From Apostichopus japonicus (Eukaryota > Echinodermata > Holothuroidea > Aspidochirotida > Stichopodidae), in NCBI RefSeq assembly GCF_037975245.1, contig NC_092577.1:7095001-7159000 (forward strand): a DNA stretch of 64,000 nucleotides, in the 5' to 3' direction. Position 1 is the stretch's first letter. Each line of letters begins with the position of its first letter. The position numbers and the translations under genes were made by a program. Under the pieces are notes generated by a model. The model saw only the letters and a list, made by a program, of their open reading frames with translations, was not told where the DNA came from and did not search any database. Below are positions 34,784 through 46,500 of the stretch, in pieces.

Positions 34784-35874
34784 AACCCAAGATTTGCCAA
34801 GGCTAAGACATTTATAAAAACATTAACATTTGACATACTTCTCCATCATTCTGTATTAAGTGAGTTTGTTACTATATATGTAATGTAAGAATGAACAACA
34901 TCCTGCACAACTGCCTCAGCAAGTTTGAATCAGTGAAGTTTTTGCTATGATCACACTGTCTGAAGCCTATGTGCTTCCACTTGCTATATGTCACAATTAC
35001 GTCTTTTCCATCCAAACCTTTCCTAACCTTCCCATCACAGTGCTTCCAAAACCCAAGAAAATTTATATCAAATTTAAATTTGAAGATAATCTAGTCTTTA
35101 TGCCATTTGCCAATGAGCTATCTACTAAGGGATTATAAGTAGAAGTCTTTGGTTGTATTACTGTAATGTGTGCATATGTTGTTGTCAGTCAGTATTACAA
35201 GACATGCATGTAGTTTCTGGATCCTATGCATTTCATCAGAGTAAAATCCAAAGTAATTCAGAATTCCATTCATAGCCATTGTTCAATAGTGTTAAAGGAT
35301 TCTCGTAATGTGTTCTGTCTGGCTGGGATGTACATTATTTGCACTTCAGTTATAGTACTGGCCATTTAAGAGATATTTCCAGCAAACTCAAGCACATGTG
35401 CTTTCTACATTTATTTCCTATTGCAATACTATGGACGATTTGTCAAAAGTAGTTGTTATAAATGGGGGGGGGGGGGAGTGGGGGAACTTCCAAACTCTCG
35501 AGAGGTAACATGGAATTGATCAGTTTGTACTACAAGTGTTGTAAATAACTAAATGTTTTGATTACCTCAGACTCAAAACATATTCCTAAAGAGCAGCTTT
35601 AAAGTGAAGGCAAAGGTGCTTTGAATAATGATATTAGTCCTGTGCTGTTAGCTATGCCAGTCCAACAAACCCAAATATATAAACAGAAATAGAACAACAT
35701 ATATAAGCTTCCTGAGAATACAGCTATATAAATATTCATATATACTTATTAATAAGATTTAATGAAAGACATTGATGTCTGTTACAAAAATTATCACAGA
35801 CCTGATGAATATTGACCTTGATAAATCTAGTGAATGGAAAGTTGAGTTATTTTGTATTTTCTCTTAACCTCCAG

Positions 35875-35945
35875 GTGATACGGTTATCAACATTTCTTCG
35901 GTACATTTCCTCCAAGAAAGTCAAGTAGGAACACATCACTGCTGA
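35875..35945 (+). pseudogene. Ig-like half-domain exon ending in a stop
   Basis: A CTCCAG acceptor opens, in phase 1, DTVINISSVHFLQESQVGTH then HC and TGA. The run I-x-I-S-S-V-H-F-x(5)-E-S-x-x-G-T-x-x-C matches the E and F strands of an immunoglobulin domain (L.I..V...D.G.Y.C), with histidine where tyrosine is usual before the cysteine. The immediate stop after the cysteine suggests a truncated domain. It lies just beyond duplication copy 2 and shares entry phase with the exons at 32169 and 33589, so all may be remnants of one Ig-type gene. Confidence 0.45.
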
Positions 35946-36765
35946 CATAACTTTCTTTGTGGATGAGAGTCTTGTGAGTCCTTACATAATTATTTCTCAA
36001 CAGTCAGTTTGTGAAATGGTAATGAGTTGTGTTGGATACCTTTGATTAAATCTACAGGCTATATGTAGGTGAAGACAGCTGGCCTAATTAGTTAAACATC
36101 AAATGCATTTTTTAAGATTCCACTTGTTTAATTGTGTAGAGGTAATAACATTGAATACAATTAATTACTATATTGTAGTATTGATGGAAAATTTCTCTAA
36201 ATTGGAGACAGTTACTGAAAGATTCCTAAATTATTAGTTCATCAGAAGACTTTTATAGAAAATATAGGTTGCCCACATGCCTCATGCCAGGCAAGCTAAG
36301 TTGTTGTAGTATGTGTCTGAAACTGAGAAACTATGATGTATCAAGTCTTTAAAGTTATATGTTTATTGCCACCTGTAATCTCGGTATTGTTTTGACCCAT
36401 TAATACAATAAATCAGATGAGAGCGAATGAATTAGGGATTCTCCAGGCATCTGCTATCACTAATTGCTATATTTAGATCTTACTTTCTCATATAACTAGT
36501 ATTGCCAGTAATCATACCTTTAAAATAACCTATGAATATGCATGAAGCCATGAGGTGCCATGTTCACTGCAATCCTAGATAGACCTAAGTAACATTTTAC
36601 TCTTAACTCTTTTCATTGCTCAGAGGAAATTGTTCTAAACTGCACACTTTAATGTTGTATACATTGGCAAGACTTAAAGTTGTATCCCTGGCATGGATGT
36701 CGGCCAAATGCACTGCCCGCCCCATTTGTGACATGATACAATAAGGCATCAATTAGACCTTAAAC
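35946..36765. other. Noncoding stretch, no gene seen
   Basis: AT-rich DNA with no open frame of note and no repeat structure seen. Confidence 0.4.
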
Positions 36766-36773
36766 CAGCCTTT

Positions 36774-37767
36774 CAGGCTTGGGGTAATCGTAATCAGTAA
36801 TCGTAATCGATTACAATCGATTACATTTTTTTAAGTAATCGTAATCGTAACCGATTACTTTTGTGAAAATTACAAAGTAATCGTAATCGTAATCGATTAC
36901 AAGGGCAAAGTAATCGTAATCGTATTACATTTATGATTACAGTGAAATTTGAATGAGAAGGGCAAAATTAGTAGAAATGATTAAAACTAATTCTTACTAT
37001 TGGCTTTTAATGTGACCAAAGAAGTGTTCCTGCTTCTAGAATTCTGTAGCACAATAAACATAAATTACTGGGGATTTGATCGCCATATTCAAGGATTTTT
37101 TATCACCTGAATTATTCTGTTAAAAAAAAGTCACTGCAAATTAAGTATTTTGGTGGATCGGAATTTGCTTTACCAGAGTTGACCACTTTTTGATGAAAAT
37201 AATTTACTTTTACTTTGGCCTTCCATGTCCCATGTACTGTGGAATGCCCCATTTCAAAGCTGTTTAGTTTTATTTTGGTGTTATAATGTAAAAGAGTGTT
37301 TAGTTTTGCTGCTATGCAGAAATTATTAGTTTACAAAATATAGTGTTGCATGAAAATCTTCATTTGTTTTACTTTAGTATTTGTCTGTTTGCTCTTTGTC
37401 TGTTTAAATTGTATTTTTTACTGGACTTATGGGTTACACATCTTAAACGTGTTAAGGCATAAATGTGTAATGCCTGGTAGGAATTGTAGATATACTTCCA
37501 CAATTTTGTCTGTATATACTGTAAATGCCCTTCCTTTGCCCTATTTCATTGCCCTATTTCCCGGTAGAGAGTTACATTAAACAGATATGCAGAGGATTGT
37601 GCAAGTAACCACAATGTAATCATGATTGTAATCACGATTACATTACAATGTAATCGTAATCGATTACTTCAACTTTAGGCTGTAATCATAATCGTAATCG
37701 TAATCATACATTCTCAAGTAATCGTAATCGTAATCGATAACATTCAGATGTAATCGCCCCAAGCCTG
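36774..37767. mobile_element. hAT element, TIR CAGGCTTGGGG, TSD CAGCCTTT
   Basis: The ends CAGGCTTGGGG and CCCCAAGCCTG are perfect 11-bp inverted repeats, with a perfect 8-bp target duplication CAGCCTTT (36766-36773, 37768-37775). Subterminal GTAATCGTAATCGATTAC repeats fill 36785-36940 and 37615-37755 in both orientations. CAGGCTTG-type ends with GTAATCGATTAC arrays are known from animal hAT families. The 994-bp copy has only short frames, so it is nonautonomous. Confidence 0.95.
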
Positions 37768-37775
37768 CAGCCTTT

Positions 37776-38823
37776 CCTTTCACCCTTCCTCAAAAATCAA
37801 AATGATAACAAGTCAAAGCACAAACTGTTTCGATATGACTTATTGACAGACTAATACCAAATGAGATGTTACTTATCAGAATCTGAGATATACTGTAGGT
37901 GTTCCTCTTTGGTTAACAAGATATTACAGATACAGGTCACTTTATTAATGTTCATTTTGTATGGAATGCACAAAATATATTTCTTTCCAATTCTTGGTAC
38001 ATTGGTATGGTGCTTTGCTACAAGCTACAATCTTTCTGTGAACATTGTGTTAACATGCTGCTGTATTGCTGTGTATGTTTTGTGCATTGAATAACCAAAG
38101 CCTATTCACCTTGTTAGCACCAAACACAAATTTTGATCCCATCATGAAATACTCTATCAGTAGAAACAAATATACCATTGAATATATATATATTCATTGA
38201 ATTAATATATTACACTAAGCCATTCTTTTGTTGGACAAGTTTGAGAACCCAATCTCCAATAATTATACTGTATTGGTCAGATTGCATAGCACAGTCACAT
38301 AGTATCGAATCTGCTAGAAAAAGAGTCATGGCAATATCTTTTGTAGAGTTTGTTATGTTTTTTTTGTTTATGTTTGTTTGTAAATTCAGACGTATGTCTA
38401 CTCAAGTCTTCAGTCTAGCACTGATGTTATATCTAACGCTGACATTCCAGTAGAGAGGACTTTTCTTGTTTGTGTGAGATGTGCATTTTTAGCATCTCTA
38501 AGTTAAAAGTCATTGATGGGTTTATATCTTTTAGTGGTATTATTTCTGTTACACCCTTCTCCTTATGCCAATCTTTGTTTCATAATGATTTTTCTTCATA
38601 TAATTTTCAAATGTAACTGTGTTCCATATTTCGTTGTCAGAATATGCTATGACTAGTTACTTAAATGTGCTACGGTATAATATTTATTTTAACCATAAAA
38701 TATAATAAATAAGTTACTATTTATTTTTCCTTTGCTTTGGGGGAGGGGGAAGATGTTGGCGGGGTGGCATGACGTGTAAAAAAATTGTGCTAATTATGTG
38801 CATGGGAATAATGTACTGTAGTT
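37776..38823. other. Noncoding stretch; one hydrophobic short frame
   Basis: A 77-codon plus-strand frame at 37861-38094 is rich in leucine, valine and cysteine (two membrane-like stretches), but it has no splice or family support. Nothing else was seen. Confidence 0.3.
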
Positions 38824-41474
38824 ATGCTGTATAATGGGTTGATTGGCATACATGGTATGTAATATGGGTGGATTGGCATACATGATATGTATACTGGAAG
38901 GATTGGCATACATGGTATGTTTAATGGTTGATTGACATACATGGTACATATAATGGGTTGATTGGCATACATGGTATGTATAATGGGTTGATTGGCATAC
39001 ATGGTATATAGTATAATGGGTGGATTGGCATACATGGTATGTATAATGGGTTGATTGGCATACATGGTATATAGTATAATGGGTGGATTGGCATACATGG
39101 TATGTATAATGGGTCGATTGACATACATGGTACATATAATGGGTTGATTGACATACATGGTATGTATAATGGGTTGATTGGCATACATGGTATATAGTAT
39201 AATGGGTGGATTGGCATACATGGTATGTATAATGGGTTGATTGGCATACATGGTATATAGTATAATGGGTGGATTGGCATACATGGTATGTATAATGGGT
39301 CGATTGACATACATGGTACATATAATGGGTTGATTGACATACATGGTATGTATAATGGGTTGATTGGCATACATGGTATATAGTATAATGGGTGGATTAG
39401 CATACATGGTATGTATAATGGGTTGATTGGCGTACATGGTATGTATGATGTGTTGATTGGCATACTGTACATGGTATGTATAATGGGTAGATTGGCATAC
39501 ATGGTTTGTATAATGGGTGGATTGGCATACATGGTATGTATAATGGGTGGATTGGCATACATGATATGTATACTGGGTGGATTGGCATACATGGTATGTT
39601 TAATGGTTGATTGACATACATGGTACATATAATGGGTTGATTGGCATACATGGTATGTATAATGGGTTGATTGGCATACATGGTATATAGTATAATGGGT
39701 GGATTGGCATACATGGTATGTATAATGGGTTGATTGGCATACATGGTATATAGTATAATGGGTGGATTGGCATACATGGTATGTATAATGGGTCGATTGA
39801 CATACATGGTACATATAATGGGTTGATTGACATACATGGTATGTATAATGGGTTGATTGGCATACATGGTATATAGTATAATGGGTGGATTGGCATACAT
39901 GGTATGTATAATGGGTTGATTGGCATACATGGTATATAGTATAATGGGTGGATTAGCATACATGGTATGTATAATGGGTTGATTGGCGTACATGGTATGT
40001 ATGATGTGTTGATTGGCATACTGTACATGGTATGTATAATGGGTAGATTGGCATACATGGTTTGTATAATGGGTGGATTGGCATACATGGTACGTATAAT
40101 GGGTGGATTGGCATGCATGGTATGTATAATGGGTGGATTGGCATATTTGGTATGTACAATGGGTGGATTGGCATACATGTATGTACAATGAATAATGGGT
40201 AGATTGGCATACATGATATGTATACTGGGTGGATTGGCATACATGGTATGTTTAATGGTTGATTGACATACATGGTATGTATAATGGGTTGATTGGCATA
40301 CATGGTATATAGTATAATGGGTGGATTGGCATACATGGTATGTATAATGGGTTGATTGGCATACACGGTATATAGTATAATGGGTGGATTGGCATACATG
40401 GTATGTATAATGGGTCGATTGACATACATGGTACATATAATGGGTTGATTGGCATACATGGTATGTATAATCGGTTGATTGGCATACATGGTATATAGTA
40501 TAATGGGTGGATTGGCATACATGGTATGTATAATGGGTTGATTGGCGTACATGGTATGTATGATGTGTTGATTGGCATACTGTACATGGTATGTATAATG
40601 GGTAGATTGGCATACATGGTTTGTATAATGGGTGGATTGGCATACATGGTACGTATAATGGGTGGATTGGCATGCATGGTATGTATAATGGGTGGATTGG
40701 CATATTTGGTATGTACAATGGGTTGATTGGCATACATGGTATGTATAATGGGTGGATTGGCATACATGGTATGTGTAATGGGTGGATTGGCATACATGTA
40801 TGTACAATGAATAATGGGTAGATTGGAATACATGATATGTATACTGGGTGGATTGGCATACATGGTATGTTTAATGGTTGATTGACATACATGGTACATA
40901 TAATGGGTTGATTGGCATACATGGTATATAGTATAATGGATGGATTGGCATACATGGTATGTATAATGGGTTGATTGGCGTACATGGTATTATGATGTGT
41001 TGATTGGCATACTGTACATGGTATGTATAATGGGTAGATTGGCATACATGGTTTGTATAATGGGTGGATTGGCATACATGGTACGTATAATGGGTGGATT
41101 GGCATGCATGGTATGTATAATGGGTGGATTGGCATACATGTATGTACAATGAATAATGGGTAGATTGGCATACATGATATGTATACTGGGTGGATTGGCA
41201 TACATGGTATGTTTAATGGTTGATTGACATACATGGTATGTGTAATGGGTGGATTGGCACACATGGTATGTATAATGGGTTGATTGGCATACATGGTATG
41301 TATAATGGGTGGATTGACATACATGGTACGTATAATGGGTTGATTGACATGCATGGTATGTATAATGGGTGGATTGGTATATTTGGTATGTATATTGGGT
41401 TGGTTGGCATACATGGTATGTATAATGGGTTGATTGGCATACATGGTATGTATAATGGGTTGATTGGCATGTTA
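38824..41474. repeat. 30/33-bp minisatellite with higher-order repeats
   Basis: About 85 tandem units. The basic 30-bp unit is CATGGTATGTATAATGGGTT followed by GATTGGCATA; a 33-bp variant has TATATAGTATAATGGGTGG. A marked variant (GATTGGCGTACATGGTATG, followed by ATGATGTGTTGATTGG) recurs at about 39420, 39976, 40535 and 40968, giving a higher-order period of 556-559 bp and one shorter 433-bp spacing. Both unit lengths are multiples of three and the minus-strand frames lack stops, so very long open frames appear (up to 614 codons, 39600-41444) encoding MYANQPIIHT or HVCQSTHYTY repeats. These are treated as a by-product of the repeat. Confidence 0.97.
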
Positions 41475-42298
41475 TGATATTAGTTATGTCAACTTGACTG
41501 TTAAAGCTGTGGTCATTCAAAAATGTTGTAATGTTATGTTTTTACTTTTTTTTCATGTTTTCAGTATCGACAGATAGAGAGATATATCGGTAGCAGAACT
41601 TGTCCAGTTGTTGTCCAGTCCACAAGATTACTTTTGTGAAACATTTCTTAAATAATATTGTAACTGAAGCTCTCTGATGCTTGCAATACACCGGACCGGC
41701 ATCACTTTATAAACTTAAGAGTTGCCTTTTGCATTGAATCTTAGCCTTTGATTTCCGTTAACCCTACATCAACATTATTTTATTTCTGTTTATACTTTTC
41801 TATGTTCTTTTCTGGTCATATTTCACCGTCACATTTCTGCAATACTATGGTTGTATTTCTAATTCTATCAATACTGCTGTAGTACAATGTTAGTCTTCGT
41901 AATAAATAGAAGAATGGTGATGTGTTATAAACAATGCTTCCTCAAGCGGCTGAGTGATAAATATATTAATGAACTTTGAATGGTGTATAGGGCCAGAAAA
42001 TATACAGAAAATTAACGTGAAAGGAAATATGAAACCTAATTAACTGAAAATGCAATGAATTTCAAGGACGGTTAGTTTAGGCTTATTATGTATCAATACT
42101 CTTTCATGTTTATGTATATAATTACTCATGAGATGCTGATTATTTTGTGTGTAACACTTTAAACGTAAATCCTCTTTTCGTTTGATTATCATTCCCAGCC
42201 AGTTTTCCGTTGTTCATTTATACTTGTATAATTAAGCTTTGTGTAAAATATAATCCAACTGAACTTGGGATTAAATGTGTGAGTTCTTGTAGTTTTTC
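41475..42298. other. Noncoding stretch, no gene seen
   Basis: AT-rich DNA between two repeat blocks; no features recognised. Confidence 0.4.
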
Positions 42299-43112
42299 AT
42301 TCCTTGCCGAAGGCCGAAGGAATCCATGCGATGGTGATGGCGTGTGTGTTTATGTGTGTGTGTGACACTTTGGCTCGTAAACACAACATCTCAAGAAATC
42401 AAAGATGCTTGAACTTCAAGCTTGGTGTGTTGGTAGCCCTTAGTGAGTAGATTTTCTCTATTTTTTTCATGGAGGTCAAGGGTCGTTTGACAGATCACCG
42501 GAGGTCATAGGCGAAACAAATATTGTAAACACTGTATCTCAAGAAGTATAAAATGTTTGAACTTGAAACTTAGACTGTTAATACCTAGAATAGCAAATCA
42601 TCTCTATTGTTTTTCATTGAGGTCAAAGGTAATTTGGTGTCACCAGAGGTCAAAGGATGAAAACCATGTAAACACGATATCTCAAGAAGTGAAAGTTGCA
42701 AGTTGAACCATAAACTTAGCATGTTGGTAGTTCTTAGTGATTAGATGTTCTCTATTCTTTTTTCGTGGAGGTCAAAAGTCATTTGGGATCACCAGAGGTC
42801 AAATGCTGCAAATATTGTAAACAGGATATCTCAATAAGTGAAGTTACTTGGAATTTAAAACTTTGTTTGTTGGTAGACCTTGGTGAGCAGATGATCCCTT
42901 TTGTTTTTCATGGAGGTCAAAGGTCGTTGAATGTTAATTGTTGGTTACAGTCAGAATAATTCTAATTATGCAGAAGTAAAGTTTGTTTGACCTTCGACCC
43001 TCTTTGCATAGGTTCGCATTACTAACTTCTGCAAGACTTGCCATTTCTGCTCAGCAATTCAGCTCGTTAGAAAATATTGTATCTAAAGTTTCTTCTCATA
43101 TTGGCAAGGAAT
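42299..43112. mobile_element. Short-TIR element with ~147-bp AGGTCA tandem units
   Basis: Ends are ATTCCTTGCC and GGCAAGGAAT (perfect 10-bp inverted repeats). Inside are four diverged tandem units of 145-149 bp. Each has TTGTAAACA..ATATCTCAAGAAGT, a TTGGTAG.CCTTAGTGA.TAGAT segment, TGGAGGTCAAAGGTCRTTTG and TCACCAGAGGTCAAA. Direct AGGTCA half-sites with one-base spacing (AGGTCAAAGGTCG at about 42914) have the DR1 form used by nuclear receptors such as HNF4/RXR; function here is unknown. No coding frame is conserved between units. Confidence 0.75.
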
Positions 43113-46100
43113 CACTAAGTCACGGGACTTTCTGGTTAACATAGCGTTAATAGTTACACTATTAAACTAAGTATGTTGTACTACTACTCCGTATGTAGAG
43201 TAGGCCCTACTGGTTATAATTGAAATCTAAACCATGCTACCCATGACTTTATTTTGTTATCATCAAACGGTATACTGCTCCCAAATTTCTCAAAGAACAT
43301 TTTCTTATTCAGCTGTTGACTTACCCCTCTCGTCTCCCTTAGGCCTGGAACGACTTGTCTTTTTGTTTGATGTTGTTAGTATTTACATACAATGTAATAG
43401 TTGAACACAGTTGCCATAGTACACAGTAAGCCCATGTTTCACTCGATGTAAGATGAAACATGTGACCTACAGCATGGAGACATGTCACGTGCTCTGTAAC
43501 ATCACAACTGTATATCACTTAAACAGGAGATGATTGTCACATTGTAATGTCTTTAAGTTTCGTGGAATACTAGTGATGTGAGGGGGTGAGGTGTGATGGT
43601 TATAAACGGTCTCTGTTCTATATTTCCTAACATTCAGCGCATAGCCCTGTACACGCAGTAGTTTAGTATCATGGAATTTGGCGTCGCGGAGTGTTCTTGA
43701 GACGTTAATTATTAATAACCCAAATTAAAGGTGATATTCGTTTCACCGACAGGCTGAATATATTGAGTGTCAAAGGAAGGTGTGTGAGTCGGGAGGTGTG
43801 GCTGGAGGGGAGGGGGGATGCATTATCACATCTTCCTTAGTTCACTTGTTAGATCAAGAAATACATTTTGTAACATTCTTCAGTGTCGACGACACCAGCT
43901 CCACTCATCTGCAATTGTACTTTAAGGCATTACTGAGTCATTTGGCTGGATCCTTTGTTAGCGAAACAATACGATTTAATCAAACGATCGATTTTTAATT
44001 AAATTCATATTCTCAGTTTTCGTTTGGTGTCGACATATCTAGGTACACGTCAAAAATTCATGATAAACGTTTCAATTTCGATATAGCGTCGCAAGTTTGT
44101 GATATCAGTCTAAAATGTTCTATAAAAAAAAATCAAATATCAGAAATACAACCACACAATTGCAACATGTAAAGTCAGTTTCTTTTTGGGAATAATAGTC
44201 GAAAGTCGAGGTAAGCAGAGTAAATTAGACAAAGCATCTTTTAACATGATTTTCTGTGGTCAATGTTCGTTCTGAGCCACCGTAATACCCTTACAAATTA
44301 TATTGGGTACTTTGTAATAACAGTCGGAGCAGATGTTGCCACCTGGTATAGCTAAAACCAACAAAAACAGAAAAAAAAGAAAACCGAGACAATAATGTTA
44401 CCTATATAATGTATACCTCTATATTTCCAGTTTGATTCTTTCAGAGGGTGGCAGACACATATTTGAGGGCCTATTCCCCTCTCGTATAGCTGCACCTCCC
44501 CTGCCCTTCCTTGTGGTACAAGATTAGTTTCTGTACAGAATAGTTAATTTCATGATTTTGTATTAACGTTACATATTCGTATTGAGAGAGAGCAAAAGTG
44601 CTTGTTTTACACTGAAGTTTAGTTGCTGCCCAGTGTATATGACTACTCTTGTAGAAAAGAGTTCTCTCCATAGCATTGTAATAAGAGCTCAGTAAAAAAA
44701 TTCAAACACAGGACCGCAACACTTGACAAAGATGCCTTATTGAGCATTGGTCGTTGATTTTCAGTAGGCTTACAGCTGTTACGTTGTTACGCTTGACTTG
44801 AGTTACAATAAAATCAAATGACTTGAGCGAAATACTTGTGAATTGACTTAAAAAATCATTGGCCTGGTGAAAGCAATGTGATAAACTCAACTCAAATTTC
44901 AGCTAACAGTAAATTTTAAATCAATAAAGTGTCATCCATTGTAACTTGAAGAAAAATGATAAAAGCAACAAATGTTTTCCAGCAGCATAATCCAGTGATT
45001 TCCAGAAAGAAAATAAAACCTGTTTTCACTTGTTTCATATCAGAACATGAGAAAATGGGACTTTTCAAACAGGGCTTCCCGTTCTATTATTTTTTTTTCT
45101 TCTTCTTCTTAATGTGAATATCCTTCTTTTCGTATCTATCTATCGTTATCATTAACTTATTATATAAATATTAACATATTTTTTCCACATCTAACCTACC
45201 TTTCGTTATCAGGAACTAGCTTGCCTATTGTTATCGCTATTTACTTAGCCTGCACCACACACTCAATTTAGAATATATTTTACTACCGTTGTATGACAGT
45301 CACTGTTTACACAACAAACAAATGTAAAGATCATAAGACGTGTACTCCGTGGTATCGTATAATTGTTTCATAGTTAGTTGATATTATTATTATTACGATA
45401 TATGACTAGAGATCTTTTCAGATTGAAGATAAGATGCTTCACTTCTATTACGTATTAAATCATCTGGTTTAAAAAAGATGGATAACGAAGATGTATTTTT
45501 TTCTCATTGGGAAAAGAGGAACATATTCTAGATGCGTCCCGATCAACTTTATAGGGCAGCTTTAAAGGACCATGCAGATAAAAAATATCTTCTCCCTAAT
45601 AAATTGGTATTTTCTAGAACAAATAACAAAATGACATTCCAGAGCTAACAGCATCGATTAGTTTCATTCTAGTCATCTAAACGGCATATGATACAGACTT
45701 GATACACTCAAGCAGCATAAGTCACATACACAGATGTCATATATAGAAGGTAAAAGTTACGTCCAGTCCGCATATGTGATAACATCTACAAATAACTAGA
45801 ACAACTGTAATATGCCAGTTCGGCGTTTGTTCCTTTGACGTACTGTAGGCCATAGCTAGGCTATATTTCTAAAAAGTAGGCCTACTCTAGCTAGCATGTG
45901 ACTGCAATACAAACGAAGACAATTATAACTAAAACCGGCACGGATTAACCGGACAACCAAGCCCATTAACGGTTGTTAATCACGACGAACACGTGTTCCG
46001 GACGTGACAGAGAATATCCGGTACTGGACACTGATTGGCCAATTGGTAAATTGAACAACATGTTAACGTTATTGTATCCTCGTCATAGAAATTCAACTAG

Positions 46101-46404
46101 GAAGAATGCACAGTTTATCGCCGTTTGTTTAAGAAGTGAAGCCTTGAAAAAGTGAGGGCGCTTTGTGGTGTACGGCCAAAAGCCAGATCATTTGTAAGTC
46201 TTGACATATACGGTACATTGTGCATTCGACTTTGAAACTGAATTTTATTATACCCGCTTTTTTTCTGAAAGAGTAGGTGTACTTTGCACAACAGAGACAT
46301 GTTATGGCGACCAGAGTGGTAAGTACTATACTCCTGAATTAAAAACCAACTTCGATTTTTTTTTTGTCTATAATGTCTCGAGTAAGTGGAGTGTTTGTGC
46401 AACT
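43113..46404. other. Noncoding stretch, no gene seen
   Basis: Presumably intron if the NACHT and LRR exons belong to one gene. Short frames only. A palindromic GATTGGCCAATTGG with a CCAAT core lies at about 46031-46044. Confidence 0.4.
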
Positions 46405-46500
46405 TTTAATGTCTGGGAAGGGTCATTTCCGGTATCTGAGAGGCACATGGCAAACAATTTTTCTTGCTTGTATTATTTTAGTGCTCCACTCAAATAGTGA
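46405..46500 (+). repeat. 110-bp dispersed repeat R, copy 4
   Basis: The text reads GTCTGGGAAGGGTCATTTCC, GGTATCTGAGAGGCA, GGCAAACAATTTTTCTTGC and AGTGCTCCACTCAAATAGTG, collinear with the copies at 15681, 16349 and 16506, but more diverged. Confidence 0.6.

Larger units (their letters stand above)
32000..35709 (+). repeat. Segmental duplication, copy 2
   Basis: Direct partner of 22052-26034, about 9.95 kb downstream. It lacks the two hAT insertions of copy 1 and carries its own at 34416-34783. It also holds about 125 bp (32540-32665) missing from copy 1, with a minus-strand open frame, and lacks about 70 bp present in copy 1 near 22645-22712. Its right limit is set by loss of similarity after AGAACAACATATATAAGC. 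Confidence 0.9.

Noticed and set aside
37861-38094. Hydrophobic 77-codon frame resembling membrane segments
   Set aside because: AT-rich DNA readily yields hydrophobic frames; no conserved motif or exon borders.
38824-41474. CRISPR-like array
   Set aside because: Units are contiguous with no unique spacers, and the window is eukaryotic.
38790-41520. Very long minus-strand open frames (up to 614 codons) of MYANQPIIHT/HVCQSTHYTY repeats
   Set aside because: Explained by a 30/33-bp tandem repeat whose unit length is a multiple of three and lacks stops in several frames; no start context, domain or flanking splice evidence.
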